Counted from the stretch's first letter, positions 1 to 8,217 are shown. The stretch is 13,630 nucleotides of DNA from Pleurocapsa sp. MO_226.B13 (GCA_030064795.1 JASJEI010000178.1:1-13630); one strand, 5' to 3'. A program made the numbers and translations. Notes: generated by a model not told the origin, from the sequence alone.

Positions 1-493
1 ATATGAATAATAAGCGTTGAAAATAAACATTTAACGTCAAGGCAGGTTAATTTCTCTTAACTTATTTGCGCTCGACACAACAAAAATACTCAATATGGGA
101 GATAATCTAACTGTCTTGTACCTACAAAACACAAAAACGCCCTAATCTGTAGGAGGAGAAGGCGCTTTTGTATTGAATCAAGTTCAAGACAGACCATATA
201 TTGGTACTGATGTCTTAGATCGGAATGAGCAAAAAAACTTTTGCACTTCCATTTATATCATATCAATCTCTTAGCCTACAGTACAAAAAATCAGAGTAGA
301 AATAAAATTTCTTAAAAACCGATTTTTTACCCCGTTTACCCTTAAATACCTTAGAAGTAAACTACTGTCTTTGTTTGACGCAAATCTATCGGCTCAGAAA
401 TTTGAGAGATAAATCTAAGAGTTTTACCAAAACAATTAAATCATCGGTCTGTCTCGAGCTTGTTCCTTAAACCACCATTAAGTAACATAGCTA
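1..493. other. AT-rich intergenic region before the replication gene
   Basis: No convincing coding sequence was found in this stretch on either strand. It is AT-rich and contains a terminator-like hairpin (131-171, listed separately), a short stem GCAAAA/TTTTGC around 229-244, and a 6-bp inverted repeat GTTTAC (334-339) / GTAAAC (357-362). A TTGACG hexamer at 375-380 could be a -35 box, but no good -10 box follows at the usual distance. The start codon of the downstream gene at 494 has no Shine-Dalgarno sequence, which is common in cyanobacteria. Because the region precedes a plasmid/phage-type primase-helicase it could hold a replication origin or its control region, but no iteron set is visible here. 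Confidence 0.5.
131..171. terminator. Bidirectional terminator-like hairpin
   Basis: The arms ACAAAAACGCC (131-141) and GGCGCTTTTGT (161-171) pair at 10 of 11 positions around a 19-nt loop. On either strand a GC-rich stem is flanked by A-rich sequence on the 5' side and T-rich sequence on the 3' side. On the minus strand GGCGTTTTTGTGTTTT follows, which looks more like an intrinsic terminator than the plus-strand version does. The long loop weakens the call. It may end a gene lying to the left of the window. Confidence 0.35.
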
Positions 494-3469
494 ATGACTA
501 ATACAATTCAAACTCTCAGCGTCAACTCAAAATTCAACGGTAAAATCAATCGTCTCTACAAAAAACACGTTGAAGAGCTAATTATCAAACGAGCGTTAAA
601 TCCAGACTGGATTAAAGCAGGCTGTAGTTCCATAAATATTTCAGAAGCTACGGAAGTACTGCATTATTTAGCCAAATCCCCAGGAATTTTAATTCAAGGT
701 GCTAACGGACAGTCCCAATTTAAACCAGACAAACCTTGGGCTGAAAAGCAGGGGAAAAAAGCTCCAAAATATCGAACAGCAGCAGGTGATGAATATGATG
801 CGTTGTTACCAAAACATCCAACAGACCCTAATTACTGGTTGGATCTAGATTCGTTAAAGCAGCGATGCTACCAAATCAACGGACATCCTCTGTTGTTAAT
901 AACAGAAGGTGGTTTTAAAGCGATCGCCCCTTGTTCTCATGGCATACCAACTATTGCCCTACTTGGCGTAGAAATGGGTTTAACTTCCAGTAAACAAGAT
1001 CCTCAAGGAAGGCGTTATTTAGTCCCGCAGCTTGAACATTTTGCCAGAGCGGGATTTGGGTTTATCTTAGCCTTCGACTGTGATACCTACACTAAAAAAC
1101 CAGTAATTCAGGCATTAATCAAACTAGCTACTCAATTAGAAAAATTTTCGGTTCCTGTATACACTTTACCTAAGTGGAGCGAATCGGAGGGCAAAGGGAT
1201 CGACGACTATATTCAGAACCAGGGAATTGAAGAATTTCGCAAACAGCTATTATCCCAAACTGTAAGCTTTACTGATTGGTTGGATGAATACGGTGAAAAT
1301 GCTTTTAATCAAAAACCTCCTAAGCCAGATGAAATCGGCGCACAGCTAGCCGAAAAGTATAGAAATACTTGGGTTTACTGTGACGAACTTAAAACATGGC
1401 TAGCATATAGCCTAAAGACTCAAGGCATTTGGACAATAGTTAGCGAACAATATCTAGCAGCAGAAATTGACGCGATACTTGAATCGAGAAATATCGTTGG
1501 CTATGGCACAAACGCTTATATTCAAAATATAATCGGCAAGTTAAAACGAAAACTATTTATCAGAGAATGGTCGGAAAAGTCATCTGCTGATTGGCTGCCG
1601 TTCAAAAATGGGGTTTTAGAATTAGCCACCAACAAGCTTCACGAACACAATTCAGGTTTCAGATTTACTTGGCAATTACCACGAAACTATACCGTAGTAG
1701 AAACAAATTGGAAAACCATCGATAATTGGCTAACTCAAGCAACTCAGGGAAATATTGAACACAAACAGTTATTGATTCACTTTGCTGCTGCCGTACTGCG
1801 GGGTCGTAATGACTTACAAAAATTCCTCCATCTAATTGGTGATGGTGGTTCTGGTAAAAGTACCTTCACCAATTTGTTAACGGCTCTAATTGGCGAAGCA
1901 AACACTGCCACCTTAGATTTATCCAATCTAGAAGATAAACACGAAATAGCTCGCATTTTTGCCAAGCGTTTGGTAGTTTTCGCCGACCAAGACAAAGCAC
2001 CAAAGAAAGTAAGTAATTTCAAGAAGCTTACGGGACAAGATAGATTATCTGGTCGTAAATTATTTCACGATGGATTTGAGTATATTTTTTCTGGACTGGC
2101 TGTAGTTACTAGCAATCGTCCTATATTCCACACCAACATTGGCAGTTGGCTGACTCGAAGAGTGGCGATGATTCCTTTTGACTATGAATATCCGAATCAT
2201 AAAAAACGGGATTTAATCAAAGAATTCGAGCCAGAACTATCTGCATTTACTACCTATCTATTGAATATTTCTAATGCTGAAATTGATGCAGTCTTTAAAG
2301 GTTTAAATAAACAACAGAAAATTAGTCCGACAGTTTGGGAATCGCAAATCCGCAGTGATGGATTGGCTTCCTGGGTAAACGAATGGGTCATCGCCAATCC
2401 CGATTCTAAGGTCAAAATTGGCAGCAATAAATTCGAGTGGTCAACCGATGAAGATTACTGTCCGCAACAATCTACGTTGTACGGTAGTTATTCTCTTTAT
2501 TGTCGAAGAACTGGTCGCTCGGCTAAATCTCCCCAGAACTTTTCGGCTGAGTTACTCGAACTAGTTAATCGCATTCTGGGTTGGAAAGCTGAGAAAACCA
2601 GGACTAGAATTAATGGTCAAACTGCCAGAGTAATTAAAGGATTAAAACTACGTTCAAAATACGACGATAGACCAACGGTAGAGGAAATCTTAGAGAGTGA
2701 CAACTGTGGTGACAATAAAAATGACAACTGTGGTGACAGTCTAAAAGTCCCATCAGATACAGAAAGTGACAACGGTGACAACCCAAAATCAGATTCTAAG
2801 GAGAATAAAAACAACTTCTCCCCTCCTTATGACAGTCCGCCAAGCGTCACATATAAAAAAGAAGTTACAGATAATATTAGTGAGGATGCTTCTTCGGTGG
2901 TCATCCCTGTCACCGAGCGAGTGCAGCAAGAGTTTGAGCCTGTCACCCCTGCTGTCACAGAAGATGTCACAGAAGATGTCACCCTTAAAATAGACTGGCA
3001 ATCTTATCCGTATCAAAGCCAGGACACTTTTACTCTCAAAAATAGAGCTAATAAAGTTAAAGAAAAAGTTTTAAGTTGTACTACCAATAATGAGTTGATT
3101 ACTCTTCATGCCGAAGGTAAAGTCAGCCAAGCTGAAATAGATTGGTTAAAGTCTAATTTACTTACTACTACTGAATGCCAACACTTAAAAGCAGTAGAAG
3201 CTACCAGACAAACTAATTTGTTTAACCAAAGTGATGAAGAATCAACCAAAAAGAACCAAGAACCGAGTTTTGAATCTATAAAGCAGCAAATAGATCTAGA
3301 AAGAAAAAGAGTTGGTTGGAGTAAGGAAACAGGAATTAGTTATATAGAAGAAAAATATTCCGCAAGTCGCCGTCAAGATATGACTATCAAACAGCTTATC
3401 GAATTTAGAGATTATCTTCGGGGATTGACAGCTGAAAAACTAGAGGAAAATTTTGATGAAACAAACTAG
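494..3469 (+). CDS. DUF3854 / P4-type primase-helicase, plasmid or phage replication protein
   Basis: This 991-residue protein is probably the replication initiator or helicase of the element. A TOPRIM-like DUF3854 region covers residues 120-260, with TEGGFK (137-142, metal-binding glutamate) and the DCD motif (195-197). A D5_N-like region follows (about 365-400, WLPFKNGVLEL). Then comes a superfamily 3 helicase core: Walker A GDGGSGKST at 449-457, Walker B VVFADQD ending at residue 500, motif C AVVTSN at 536-541, and a likely arginine finger in WLTRRV. From about 730 to 840 the chain is a low-complexity linker rich in GDN, SDN and VTEDVT. The C-terminal 150 residues are charged and helical. 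The ATG at 494 is the first start in a long open frame. The downstream gene overlaps its stop codon, implying co-transcription. Family membership is seen in the motifs; the role in replication follows from the family. Confidence 0.85.
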   Translation: MTNTIQTLSVNSKFNGKINRLYKKHVEELIIKRALNPDWIKAGCSSINISEATEVLHYLAKSPGILIQGANGQSQFKPDKPWAEKQGKKAPKYRTAAGDEYDALLPKHPTDPNYWLDLDSLKQRCYQINGHPLLLITEGGFKAIAPCSHGIPTIALLGVEMGLTSSKQDPQGRRYLVPQLEHFARAGFGFILAFDCDTYTKKPVIQALIKLATQLEKFSVPVYTLPKWSESEGKGIDDYIQNQGIEEFRKQLLSQTVSFTDWLDEYGENAFNQKPPKPDEIGAQLAEKYRNTWVYCDELKTWLAYSLKTQGIWTIVSEQYLAAEIDAILESRNIVGYGTNAYIQNIIGKLKRKLFIREWSEKSSADWLPFKNGVLELATNKLHEHNSGFRFTWQLPRNYTVVETNWKTIDNWLTQATQGNIEHKQLLIHFAAAVLRGRNDLQKFLHLIGDGGSGKSTFTNLLTALIGEANTATLDLSNLEDKHEIARIFAKRLVVFADQDKAPKKVSNFKKLTGQDRLSGRKLFHDGFEYIFSGLAVVTSNRPIFHTNIGSWLTRRVAMIPFDYEYPNHKKRDLIKEFEPELSAFTTYLLNISNAEIDAVFKGLNKQQKISPTVWESQIRSDGLASWVNEWVIANPDSKVKIGSNKFEWSTDEDYCPQQSTLYGSYSLYCRRTGRSAKSPQNFSAELLELVNRILGWKAEKTRTRINGQTARVIKGLKLRSKYDDRPTVEEILESDNCGDNKNDNCGDSLKVPSDTESDNGDNPKSDSKENKNNFSPPYDSPPSVTYKKEVTDNISEDASSVVIPVTERVQQEFEPVTPAVTEDVTEDVTLKIDWQSYPYQSQDTFTLKNRANKVKEKVLSCTTNNELITLHAEGKVSQAEIDWLKSNLLTTTECQHLKAVEATRQTNLFNQSDEESTKKNQEPSFESIKQQIDLERKRVGWSKETGISYIEEKYSASRRQDMTIKQLIEFRDYLRGLTAEKLEENFDETN
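2697..2982. repeat. Cluster of ten GTGACA / TGTCAC boxes inside the primase gene
   Basis: GTGACA occurs at 2697, 2709, 2733, 2766 and 2775. Its reverse complement TGTCAC occurs at 2908, 2941, 2953, 2965 and 2977. All five copies in the left half point one way and all five in the right half point the other way. Near-copies (ATGACA, CGTCACA) lie between them. The boxes fall in the low-complexity linker of the encoded protein, where GTGACA is read as part of S/G-D-N and TGTCAC as part of V-T. Whether this is only protein repeat or a DNA-binding array such as an origin is open. Confidence 0.55.
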
Positions 3470-4532
3470 TAATCGCCAACAATCAGTATCGGATCTTTAT
3501 TATTTTCTTCTTGGTTTGTCTATAGCTGTTGAACCCTTCTTTCTCAAGCTGTTTTTTGCGACTTATCTGCCAGATTTTTACTATCGTGCGCTTACAGTCC
3601 CTATTAGTGTAGTTGTTGGGATAGTTGGCTTTCTAAAGTTGCAAAAGACAAATGGTGATACTACTATCGAGCAAACTGCTGTAACTATTTACCAAGCTTA
3701 CGCTAAGATCTTAAATCCTGAGTTCAGGAGAAGCGTTTTATCTCGCTACCAGATTGATTTTAGAGTTTTATTTGATTCACTGAAAAATCCCCATTCTCAA
3801 GAACCAACAGTTCATATACATTTAAAGAAAGCTCTTAAAGGTCTTTGTCTAATTATCCTTTTTTCCAGCGTTTTCTTAGGGATTTCTTTCTACTTATTCT
3901 CAATTAATCTTTCTCGGTGGGGATGGTTTGAAACTAGTTTTACCTTTTTCTTTTACCTCTTTCTGATTTGTCTTACTAGCATCGCTGGTTTACTAATAGT
4001 TATGAAATCAACTAAACAGTTAAAAAATGCCAAAAGAAGTGAATCAGACTTAGAAGCACTTCTAAAAATGTTGAGAAAAGAACTAGAAGGTTGGCAGTTT
4101 GAATCTAGAGTTGTATTACCTTCTGCCAATCCAAAAGCCAAGAGGGATATAGACATTGTAGGAATTTCACCAGATGATAACTACTTTGTAATTGAACTAA
4201 AAAGTCACAAGGGAAAGGTGACATGGAATTCTTCGCTAAAAAAGCTCTGTCTACAACGAGAAAAAGATCCCTCACCCTTTCCTTTTGGGCAAGATTTTCT
4301 CAATCAAGTAAATAAACAAGCCAAACTATTATGTAATTCTAGGGAACTATCGCAATTTCCAGATAGAGTTTTAATTTTCTGGCGAGCTACAGTTGCCATC
4401 AGCACTAAAAAACGCCTTCAGCGAGGAGTTCAAATTTCTGATTCATCACGAATAGTAGAATTATTAGTGAAGCGTAATAATAAGCTCTCTGAGCGAAATT
4501 CAAATATAGCTAGCAGTAAAGTATCTACCTAA
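3456..4532 (+). CDS. Membrane-anchored NERD-domain (nuclease-related) protein
   Basis: The product has 358 residues. Four hydrophobic segments at about 14-36, 43-61, 128-150 and 162-184 predict a membrane protein. The cytosolic C-terminal part from about 205 to 320 is a NERD domain, a PD-(D/E)XK-like fold. Visible signs are the DIDIVG motif (D231, D233), then EXK at E247-L-K249 (FVIELKSHKG), and a later glutamine in NKQAKLL. The ATG at 3456 was chosen over the TTG at 3453: a GAGG box at 3443-3446 lies 9 nt upstream of the ATG. The gene overlaps the primase gene by 14 nt, so the two are probably translated from one message. NERD proteins are thought to process DNA, but no substrate is known here. 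A role in plasmid maintenance or defence is inference. Confidence 0.72.
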   Translation: MKQTSNRQQSVSDLYYFLLGLSIAVEPFFLKLFFATYLPDFYYRALTVPISVVVGIVGFLKLQKTNGDTTIEQTAVTIYQAYAKILNPEFRRSVLSRYQIDFRVLFDSLKNPHSQEPTVHIHLKKALKGLCLIILFSSVFLGISFYLFSINLSRWGWFETSFTFFFYLFLICLTSIAGLLIVMKSTKQLKNAKRSESDLEALLKMLRKELEGWQFESRVVLPSANPKAKRDIDIVGISPDDNYFVIELKSHKGKVTWNSSLKKLCLQREKDPSPFPFGQDFLNQVNKQAKLLCNSRELSQFPDRVLIFWRATVAISTKKRLQRGVQISDSSRIVELLVKRNNKLSERNSNIASSKVST

Positions 4533-4585
4533 TTTACTGATCACCCCAGAGAATGCTCATTGACTTCATGACTTTCCACTTTTGA

Positions 4586-4733
4586 TTAATACGTCGCTCG
4601 GTCTGGTTCTAACGGATTTTGTGGGTAGTATAAATACTCAGGACAATTTCGACCGTTCAAGTTGCTGAACTTTCGCCTTTTTGCGTACTCAACCATTCAT
4701 TTAGTAGTTCTTCCACCAATTCTGAAAAATCTT
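4586..4733 (-). pseudogene. Gene debris left of the ISL3 element
   Basis: Two overlapping minus-strand readings look protein-like. One runs into the IS edge and reads DFSELVEELLNEWL, continuing to a stop at 4657-4659. The other starts at an ATG at 4694-4696 and reads KRRKFSNLNGRN then YLYYPQNPLEPDRATY, ending at a stop at 4586-4588. A single frameshift would join them into one C-terminal gene fragment whose upstream part should lie to the right. The sequence right of the insertion element does not continue it. The family was not recognised. Confidence 0.3.
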
Positions 4734-4773
4734 GGCTCTATCGTAATTCCCGTGGTAGACACTAGATATAGTG
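4734..4773 (+). repeat. ISL3 left terminal inverted repeat
   Basis: This 40-bp end starts GGCTCTATCG and matches the reverse complement of 6090-6129 at all but three positions (8, 25 and 26 from the outer edge). It lies just beyond the transposase stop codon at 4778-4780. Confidence 0.88.
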
Positions 4774-4777
4774 GTGT

Positions 4778-6029
4778 TCAGTTGAGAGCAAATCTTTGAT
4801 AGCCATGAATGTCGAGTGTGAGTCGTTGAAAAAGATGATCGACATCAAAAATGCCATAGCAACGGTGTTTAAGCACCTTAACTCGGTTGTTAAATCCTTC
4901 CACAAAACTACTGGTGAGTCGCGACTGGAAAATAGTTAGTAATTTGGTCAAACCAAGTTTCAATAGTACCCAGGAATTTATCAAACTGAGAGATTTGGCT
5001 CTGGCGTACTCGTTTACACCAAGCACGAATAGCATACTTGCCTCCTTTTCGGGTATAGTTGCGTTCAAATATTTGGGTCAATTCTTCTCGCAAAATGTAT
5101 GCTTCTTTCATTTTAGGCGAGTAACTGAAGAGACGTTGCAGTAACTCCCATTCCTCATCAGTAAGCTGCTCCAAAGATTTACGGAAAGGCCACATCGCAC
5201 CTTTAATTGACTCATATTCTTTCTCGGATAACTGCTTCTTCAGTAGCTTGAGTTCCTGTCGTCGCACTCTATCGGCACAGCTACGATAAGCTCGTGCTAC
5301 ATGAAAGCGATCGATGATGATGTGAGCTCGTGGCAGTTGTTCTCGTGCTGCATTCACAAATCCCAGGTACATATCCGTACAGACCCGCTCAATAGTTTGA
5401 CGCAGCTTGATGGGGATTGAGGCGAAGAATTTGACCACCGTCTCTTTCTTACGATCTGGCAGGACGGCTAATACTTCCACTCCTTGCTCCTTTAAGGGTG
5501 TGGTAATGAGAACTACATAATCTCGATGTCCTCTTTTCAAAGCAATCTCATCGATTCCCAATATTTCCAGCCGTTCAAAGTTCGACCAGTCTACCTTCTT
5601 TGTCACCCCACGGTCGAGCACTCCTGTGACTGTCTCCTCACTTATTTCCAGCTTTTTTCCGACATCTACCACCGTTGAGTTGACTAAAAACTTGAGTAGC
5701 CATTGCTCGTAAGGTTTTGTATTCGGACTCCGTAGTTCATGCCAGCTCAATCTTTGTGTTGTGGTTGGCTTGCCTTGACAATCAGTACATTGATATCGCT
5801 TCGGTCTCAACTCCACGTAGACTGGTTGCTCAAACACTGGTAAGTGTCTTAGCCTGATGGCATGGTCATAGCCATGGAAGTGACTAATTTCCCGACCACA
5901 TTTACGGCATTTTGTACCTTTAAGGGTGCTTTCAACTCGGATGAGCCAATCTCCTGCTTTCGTTTTTGATACTTTCAAGACGCGAACATCGGGCAAGTCG
6001 AGGGGGATTTGAATCGCGTTATCCATCAT
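4778..6029 (-). pseudogene. ISL3-family DDE transposase, frameshifted
   Basis: The intact enzyme would cut and join the element's ends. Reading from the ATG at 6029 (the ORF is open to 6092 but conserved sequence starts at MMDNAIQIPLDLPDVRVLK), there is a zinc-binding zf-ISL3 region with two CxxC pairs (CRKC, CTDC). A helix-turn-helix part follows (KKLEISEETVTGVLDRG), then the DDE core with the first aspartate in LGIDEIALKRG and the later CTDMYLGF and IIIDRFHV segments. The frame ends early at a TAG at 4908-4910. The homologous continuation, QSRLTSSFVEGFNNRVKVLK, lies in another minus-strand frame down to 4778. One extra base near 4927-4928 explains the switch. The catalytic glutamate codon (4898-4900) lies beyond the break, so the 5' product should be inactive. 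Confidence 0.85.
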
Positions 6030-6089
6030 GACCACCACCGTTAATTTGATATCTTTATCATCCCAAACTATTCCTCTTCTTGACAACCA

Positions 6090-6129
6090 CACTATATCTA
6101 GTGCTTACCACGGGAATTACGGTAGAGCC
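6090..6129 (-). repeat. ISL3 right terminal inverted repeat
   Basis: This is the partner of 4734-4773, with 37 of 40 positions matching in inverted orientation. The outer edge is GGCTCTACCG on the minus strand. The recombinase remnant starts directly outside it. Confidence 0.88.
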
Positions 6130-6302
6130 TCTCTTTTCCCGTTCACCCTCATATGCTGCGACACGCTTGTGGCTATAAGTTAGTAAATGACGGACATGAT
6201 ATACGGATGATTCAGCAGTATCTTGGCCACAAGAATATTCAACATACTGTACGCTACACAACGCTTTCAGCTAATTGCTTTAACCAATTTTGGTCTGATT
6301 AA
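6130..6302 (+). pseudogene. C-terminal remnant of a tyrosine recombinase/integrase
   Basis: The plus-strand frame from the IS edge reads SFPVHPHMLRHACGYKL, then DIRMIQQYLGHKNIQHTV, then RYTTLSANCFNQFWSD, and stops with TAA at 6300-6302. This is the catalytic end of a tyrosine recombinase. The HxLR box has H at 6150-6152 and R at 6159-6161, the LGH histidine follows, and the nucleophilic tyrosine codon is 6255-6257. The natural C-terminus is present. The N-terminal two thirds, including the first catalytic arginine, is missing and is not found on the other side of the ISL3 element. There is no start codon at a sensible place, so the fragment is dead. Confidence 0.8.
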
Positions 6303-6322
6303 TTCCCTTACCGACCAAAATT
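6286..6322. repeat. Perfect 10-bp inverted repeat upstream of the CHAT operon
   Basis: AATTTTGGTC (6286-6295) and GACCAAAATT (6313-6322) form an exact inverted repeat with a 17-nt spacer. It overlaps the stop of the recombinase remnant and lies about 100 bp before the CHAT start codon. It could be an operator for the CHAT operon or the old transcription end of the recombinase gene. There is no T tract directly after it, which speaks against a simple intrinsic terminator. Confidence 0.4.
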
Positions 6323-6360
6323 ACGACCTTGCTATACAAACACCTAGATGAAGTCCGAGC

Positions 6361-6389
6361 CTTTACAAAAGTGCTAAGCTACTAAATTA
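6361..6389 (+). promoter_or_regulatory. Possible promoter of the CHAT operon
   Basis: TTTACA at 6361-6366 followed after 17 nt by AATTAG (6384-6389) is the best sigma-70-like pair I find before the CHAT start at 6419. The match to consensus is weak. No Shine-Dalgarno sequence precedes the ATG. Confidence 0.2.
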
Positions 6390-6418
6390 GATGGTTTTTA
6401 TATTTAGAAAATTACCTT

Positions 6419-8200
6419 ATGAGTACGCTGGTCATCTTAAATTTGGGAAGCGGTAACCTTTGGAGTGGGTTTCCCCAAGTAACTGTTCGGATTTGGACGG
6501 CAGGAAGTAGCTTGCCAGAGCAGTCTGTAGGTAGCCTACCACCCGCCCCTCAATTAAGCGAACTATATCAAACTTGGCAGTCAAACTACCGCTGTCTGTG
6601 TAGTTCCCAATTGCTCCGTTCTGCCGTACTAGCTGTGGAAGAAGACGATCTGCTAGAAATTGACGAAGTGGGGATTACCAATGTTTCTCAGAATAATTTC
6701 GATTGGGTAAGCCAAGAACTATGTATAGAGTTAAATACCTGGCTAAGTACGAGGGGTTTTTTTAAAATAGAGCGACACATGAGATCGCAACTCCATCCAG
6801 CAGAAGAAATTCGCATCATTCTCGAAACCGACAATGATTTACTGCGACACTTACCCTGGCATAAATGGGAAATATTCCAAGATTATCGCAAAGCAAATAT
6901 CGCTTTGAGTCAATCAGACTACAAAAGTCGCCGATTCCGACATACTCAAATTCTGAGAAACAAAATTAGAATTTTGGCAATTCTAGGCGATAGCAGAAAT
7001 ATCGATGTTAGGGCAGAAAGGGAGTTTTTGCAAAATTTACCCAATGCCGAAACCACATTTCTCGTCAATCCTGACCGTCAGGAACTTAATACAGAACTTT
7101 GGAGTTCACTCGGCTGGGATATTCTCTTTTTTGCAGGACACAGCCAAACCGAAGCAAAAACTGGACGACTCTACATCAACGAAAACTCCACAAACAACAG
7201 CATCACCCTTGAAAAATTAGAGGAGGCACTTAAAGCTTCCCTCGAACGTGGTTTGATCCTGACTATATTCAATTCCTGTGATGGATTGGGATTGGCTTCT
7301 GCCTTAGAGGAATTATATATTCCCGCTGTTGTAGTAATGCGAGAACCAGTACCCAATCGGGTAGCACAAGAGTTTTTAAGATACTTTTTAGAAGCATTTG
7401 CCATCGATAAGCTTTCATTTAATCGAGCGATGCGACGCTCTTGTAGGAAGCTACAAGGATTGGAAGAAGACTTCCCTGGAGCCTCTTGGTTGCCCATAAG
7501 TTGTCAAAATCCAGCTATAGAAATGCCAAAATGGTCGGAGTTGGATGGCTTATTGCATCAACCCTTACAAATAAATTTGGAATTAGAAACAAATACCGAT
7601 AATCCGATTCTAGCTCCTAAGAGCGTTCGAGAACGGTCGCCAGAATTAGAGTCCGATGCTGAAGCTATTGTTACTGAGGAAACAAACAGTCAACCAGCTT
7701 CCGTTGTTACGAAACCAGAGACAGCATCTTTGTCACACCTTGCAGTTTTTCTGACTCCAGAGCAATATTCCCATGTAGAAAAAATCTTGTTAGATCTAAT
7801 TGGCCCAGTCGCCTCTGCCTCGATCCAACAATTTAAGACACGGTCATTTACTCTCGAACAGTTAGTAGAAGAGTTGTCGGCTTACCTTTCTGTCTCTCAG
7901 ATAGCAGAGTTCAAACGGCGGATAATACCTTTAGTGCAAGAGCCTGAGAAGCGCAGCACTCAAGCGCAAATAGACGCTCCTATTGTCTCCAAAGAATCAG
8001 AGATTACTGAGGTTTTAATCTGTGAATACGAACAAGCACTGGCTGAAATTATCGGACCTATTGCCATCTTTTTAGTTCGAGATACTCTAGCTTCCTTTCC
8101 TCAAATTTCTAAGGTAAAACTCATCGAAACCCTATCGGCTGAGATTGTCGAGCCTCAAAAAGCTGCTGAATTCAAACGGCAGTTTATCGACTCAACTTAA
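6419..8200 (+). CDS. CHAT-domain (caspase-like) protease with duplicated C-terminal domain
   Basis: The 593-residue protein has three parts. Residues 1-165 resemble the N-terminal region common in cyanobacterial CHAT proteins (GSLPPAPQLSELYQTWQSNYR, split by the line here, and LLRHLPWHKWEIF). Residues 190-370 are the CHAT peptidase core, with the catalytic histidine in FAGHS (H241) and the catalytic cysteine in NSCDG (C287); both are present, so activity is expected. The last 150 residues hold two related helical repeats, from about 445 (DLIGPVA...EFKRRI) and about 533 (EIIGPIA...EFKRQF). These recall a small domain I associate with cyanobacterial regulators (perhaps DUF8082; uncertain). CHAT proteases cleave protein partners, and the substrate here is unknown. 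It heads a co-oriented set with a haem receptor, a sigma-like protein and a DUF1822 protein. Confidence 0.85.
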   Translation: MSTLVILNLGSGNLWSGFPQVTVRIWTAGSSLPEQSVGSLPPAPQLSELYQTWQSNYRCLCSSQLLRSAVLAVEEDDLLEIDEVGITNVSQNNFDWVSQELCIELNTWLSTRGFFKIERHMRSQLHPAEEIRIILETDNDLLRHLPWHKWEIFQDYRKANIALSQSDYKSRRFRHTQILRNKIRILAILGDSRNIDVRAEREFLQNLPNAETTFLVNPDRQELNTELWSSLGWDILFFAGHSQTEAKTGRLYINENSTNNSITLEKLEEALKASLERGLILTIFNSCDGLGLASALEELYIPAVVVMREPVPNRVAQEFLRYFLEAFAIDKLSFNRAMRRSCRKLQGLEEDFPGASWLPISCQNPAIEMPKWSELDGLLHQPLQINLELETNTDNPILAPKSVRERSPELESDAEAIVTEETNSQPASVVTKPETASLSHLAVFLTPEQYSHVEKILLDLIGPVASASIQQFKTRSFTLEQLVEELSAYLSVSQIAEFKRRIIPLVQEPEKRSTQAQIDAPIVSKESEITEVLICEYEQALAEIIGPIAIFLVRDTLASFPQISKVKLIETLSAEIVEPQKAAEFKRQFIDST

Positions 8201-8217
8201 ATTGCGACATCGTTGCT

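Larger units (their letters stand above)
4734..6129 (-). mobile_element. ISL3-family insertion sequence, 1396 bp, inactive
   Basis: The element is bounded by inverted repeats that begin GGCTCTA, a typical ISL3-family end. Left and right ends match at 37 of the first 40 positions. One transposase gene on the minus strand fills the interior and is broken by a frameshift. ISL3 elements normally make 8-bp target duplications, but the flanks AAAATCTT (left) and TCTCTTTT (right) do not match. The well-preserved ends and single frameshift suggest a fairly recent arrival followed by inactivation. The mismatched flanks suggest a rearrangement at the element. Confidence 0.88.

Noticed and set aside
375..380. 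TTGACG as a -35 box for the primase gene
   Set aside because: No acceptable -10 hexamer lies 16-18 nt downstream.
2617..3016. Several short open frames on both strands inside the primase gene
   Set aside because: They fall in the repeat-rich linker, where low complexity keeps other frames open. None has a recognisable motif.
4908..4932. Programmed frameshift in the ISL3 transposase
   Set aside because: The family normally has one continuous gene. There is no slippery heptamer or Shine-Dalgarno stimulator at the break, so a mutation or sequencing error is the simpler explanation.
4887..5144. Plus-strand 85-residue open frame
   Set aside because: It is antisense to the ISL3 transposase and has no support of its own.
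6058..6261. Minus-strand 67-residue open frame
   Set aside because: It is antisense to the recombinase remnant at 6130-6302 and runs into the ISL3 end. The plus strand has a clear recombinase match.
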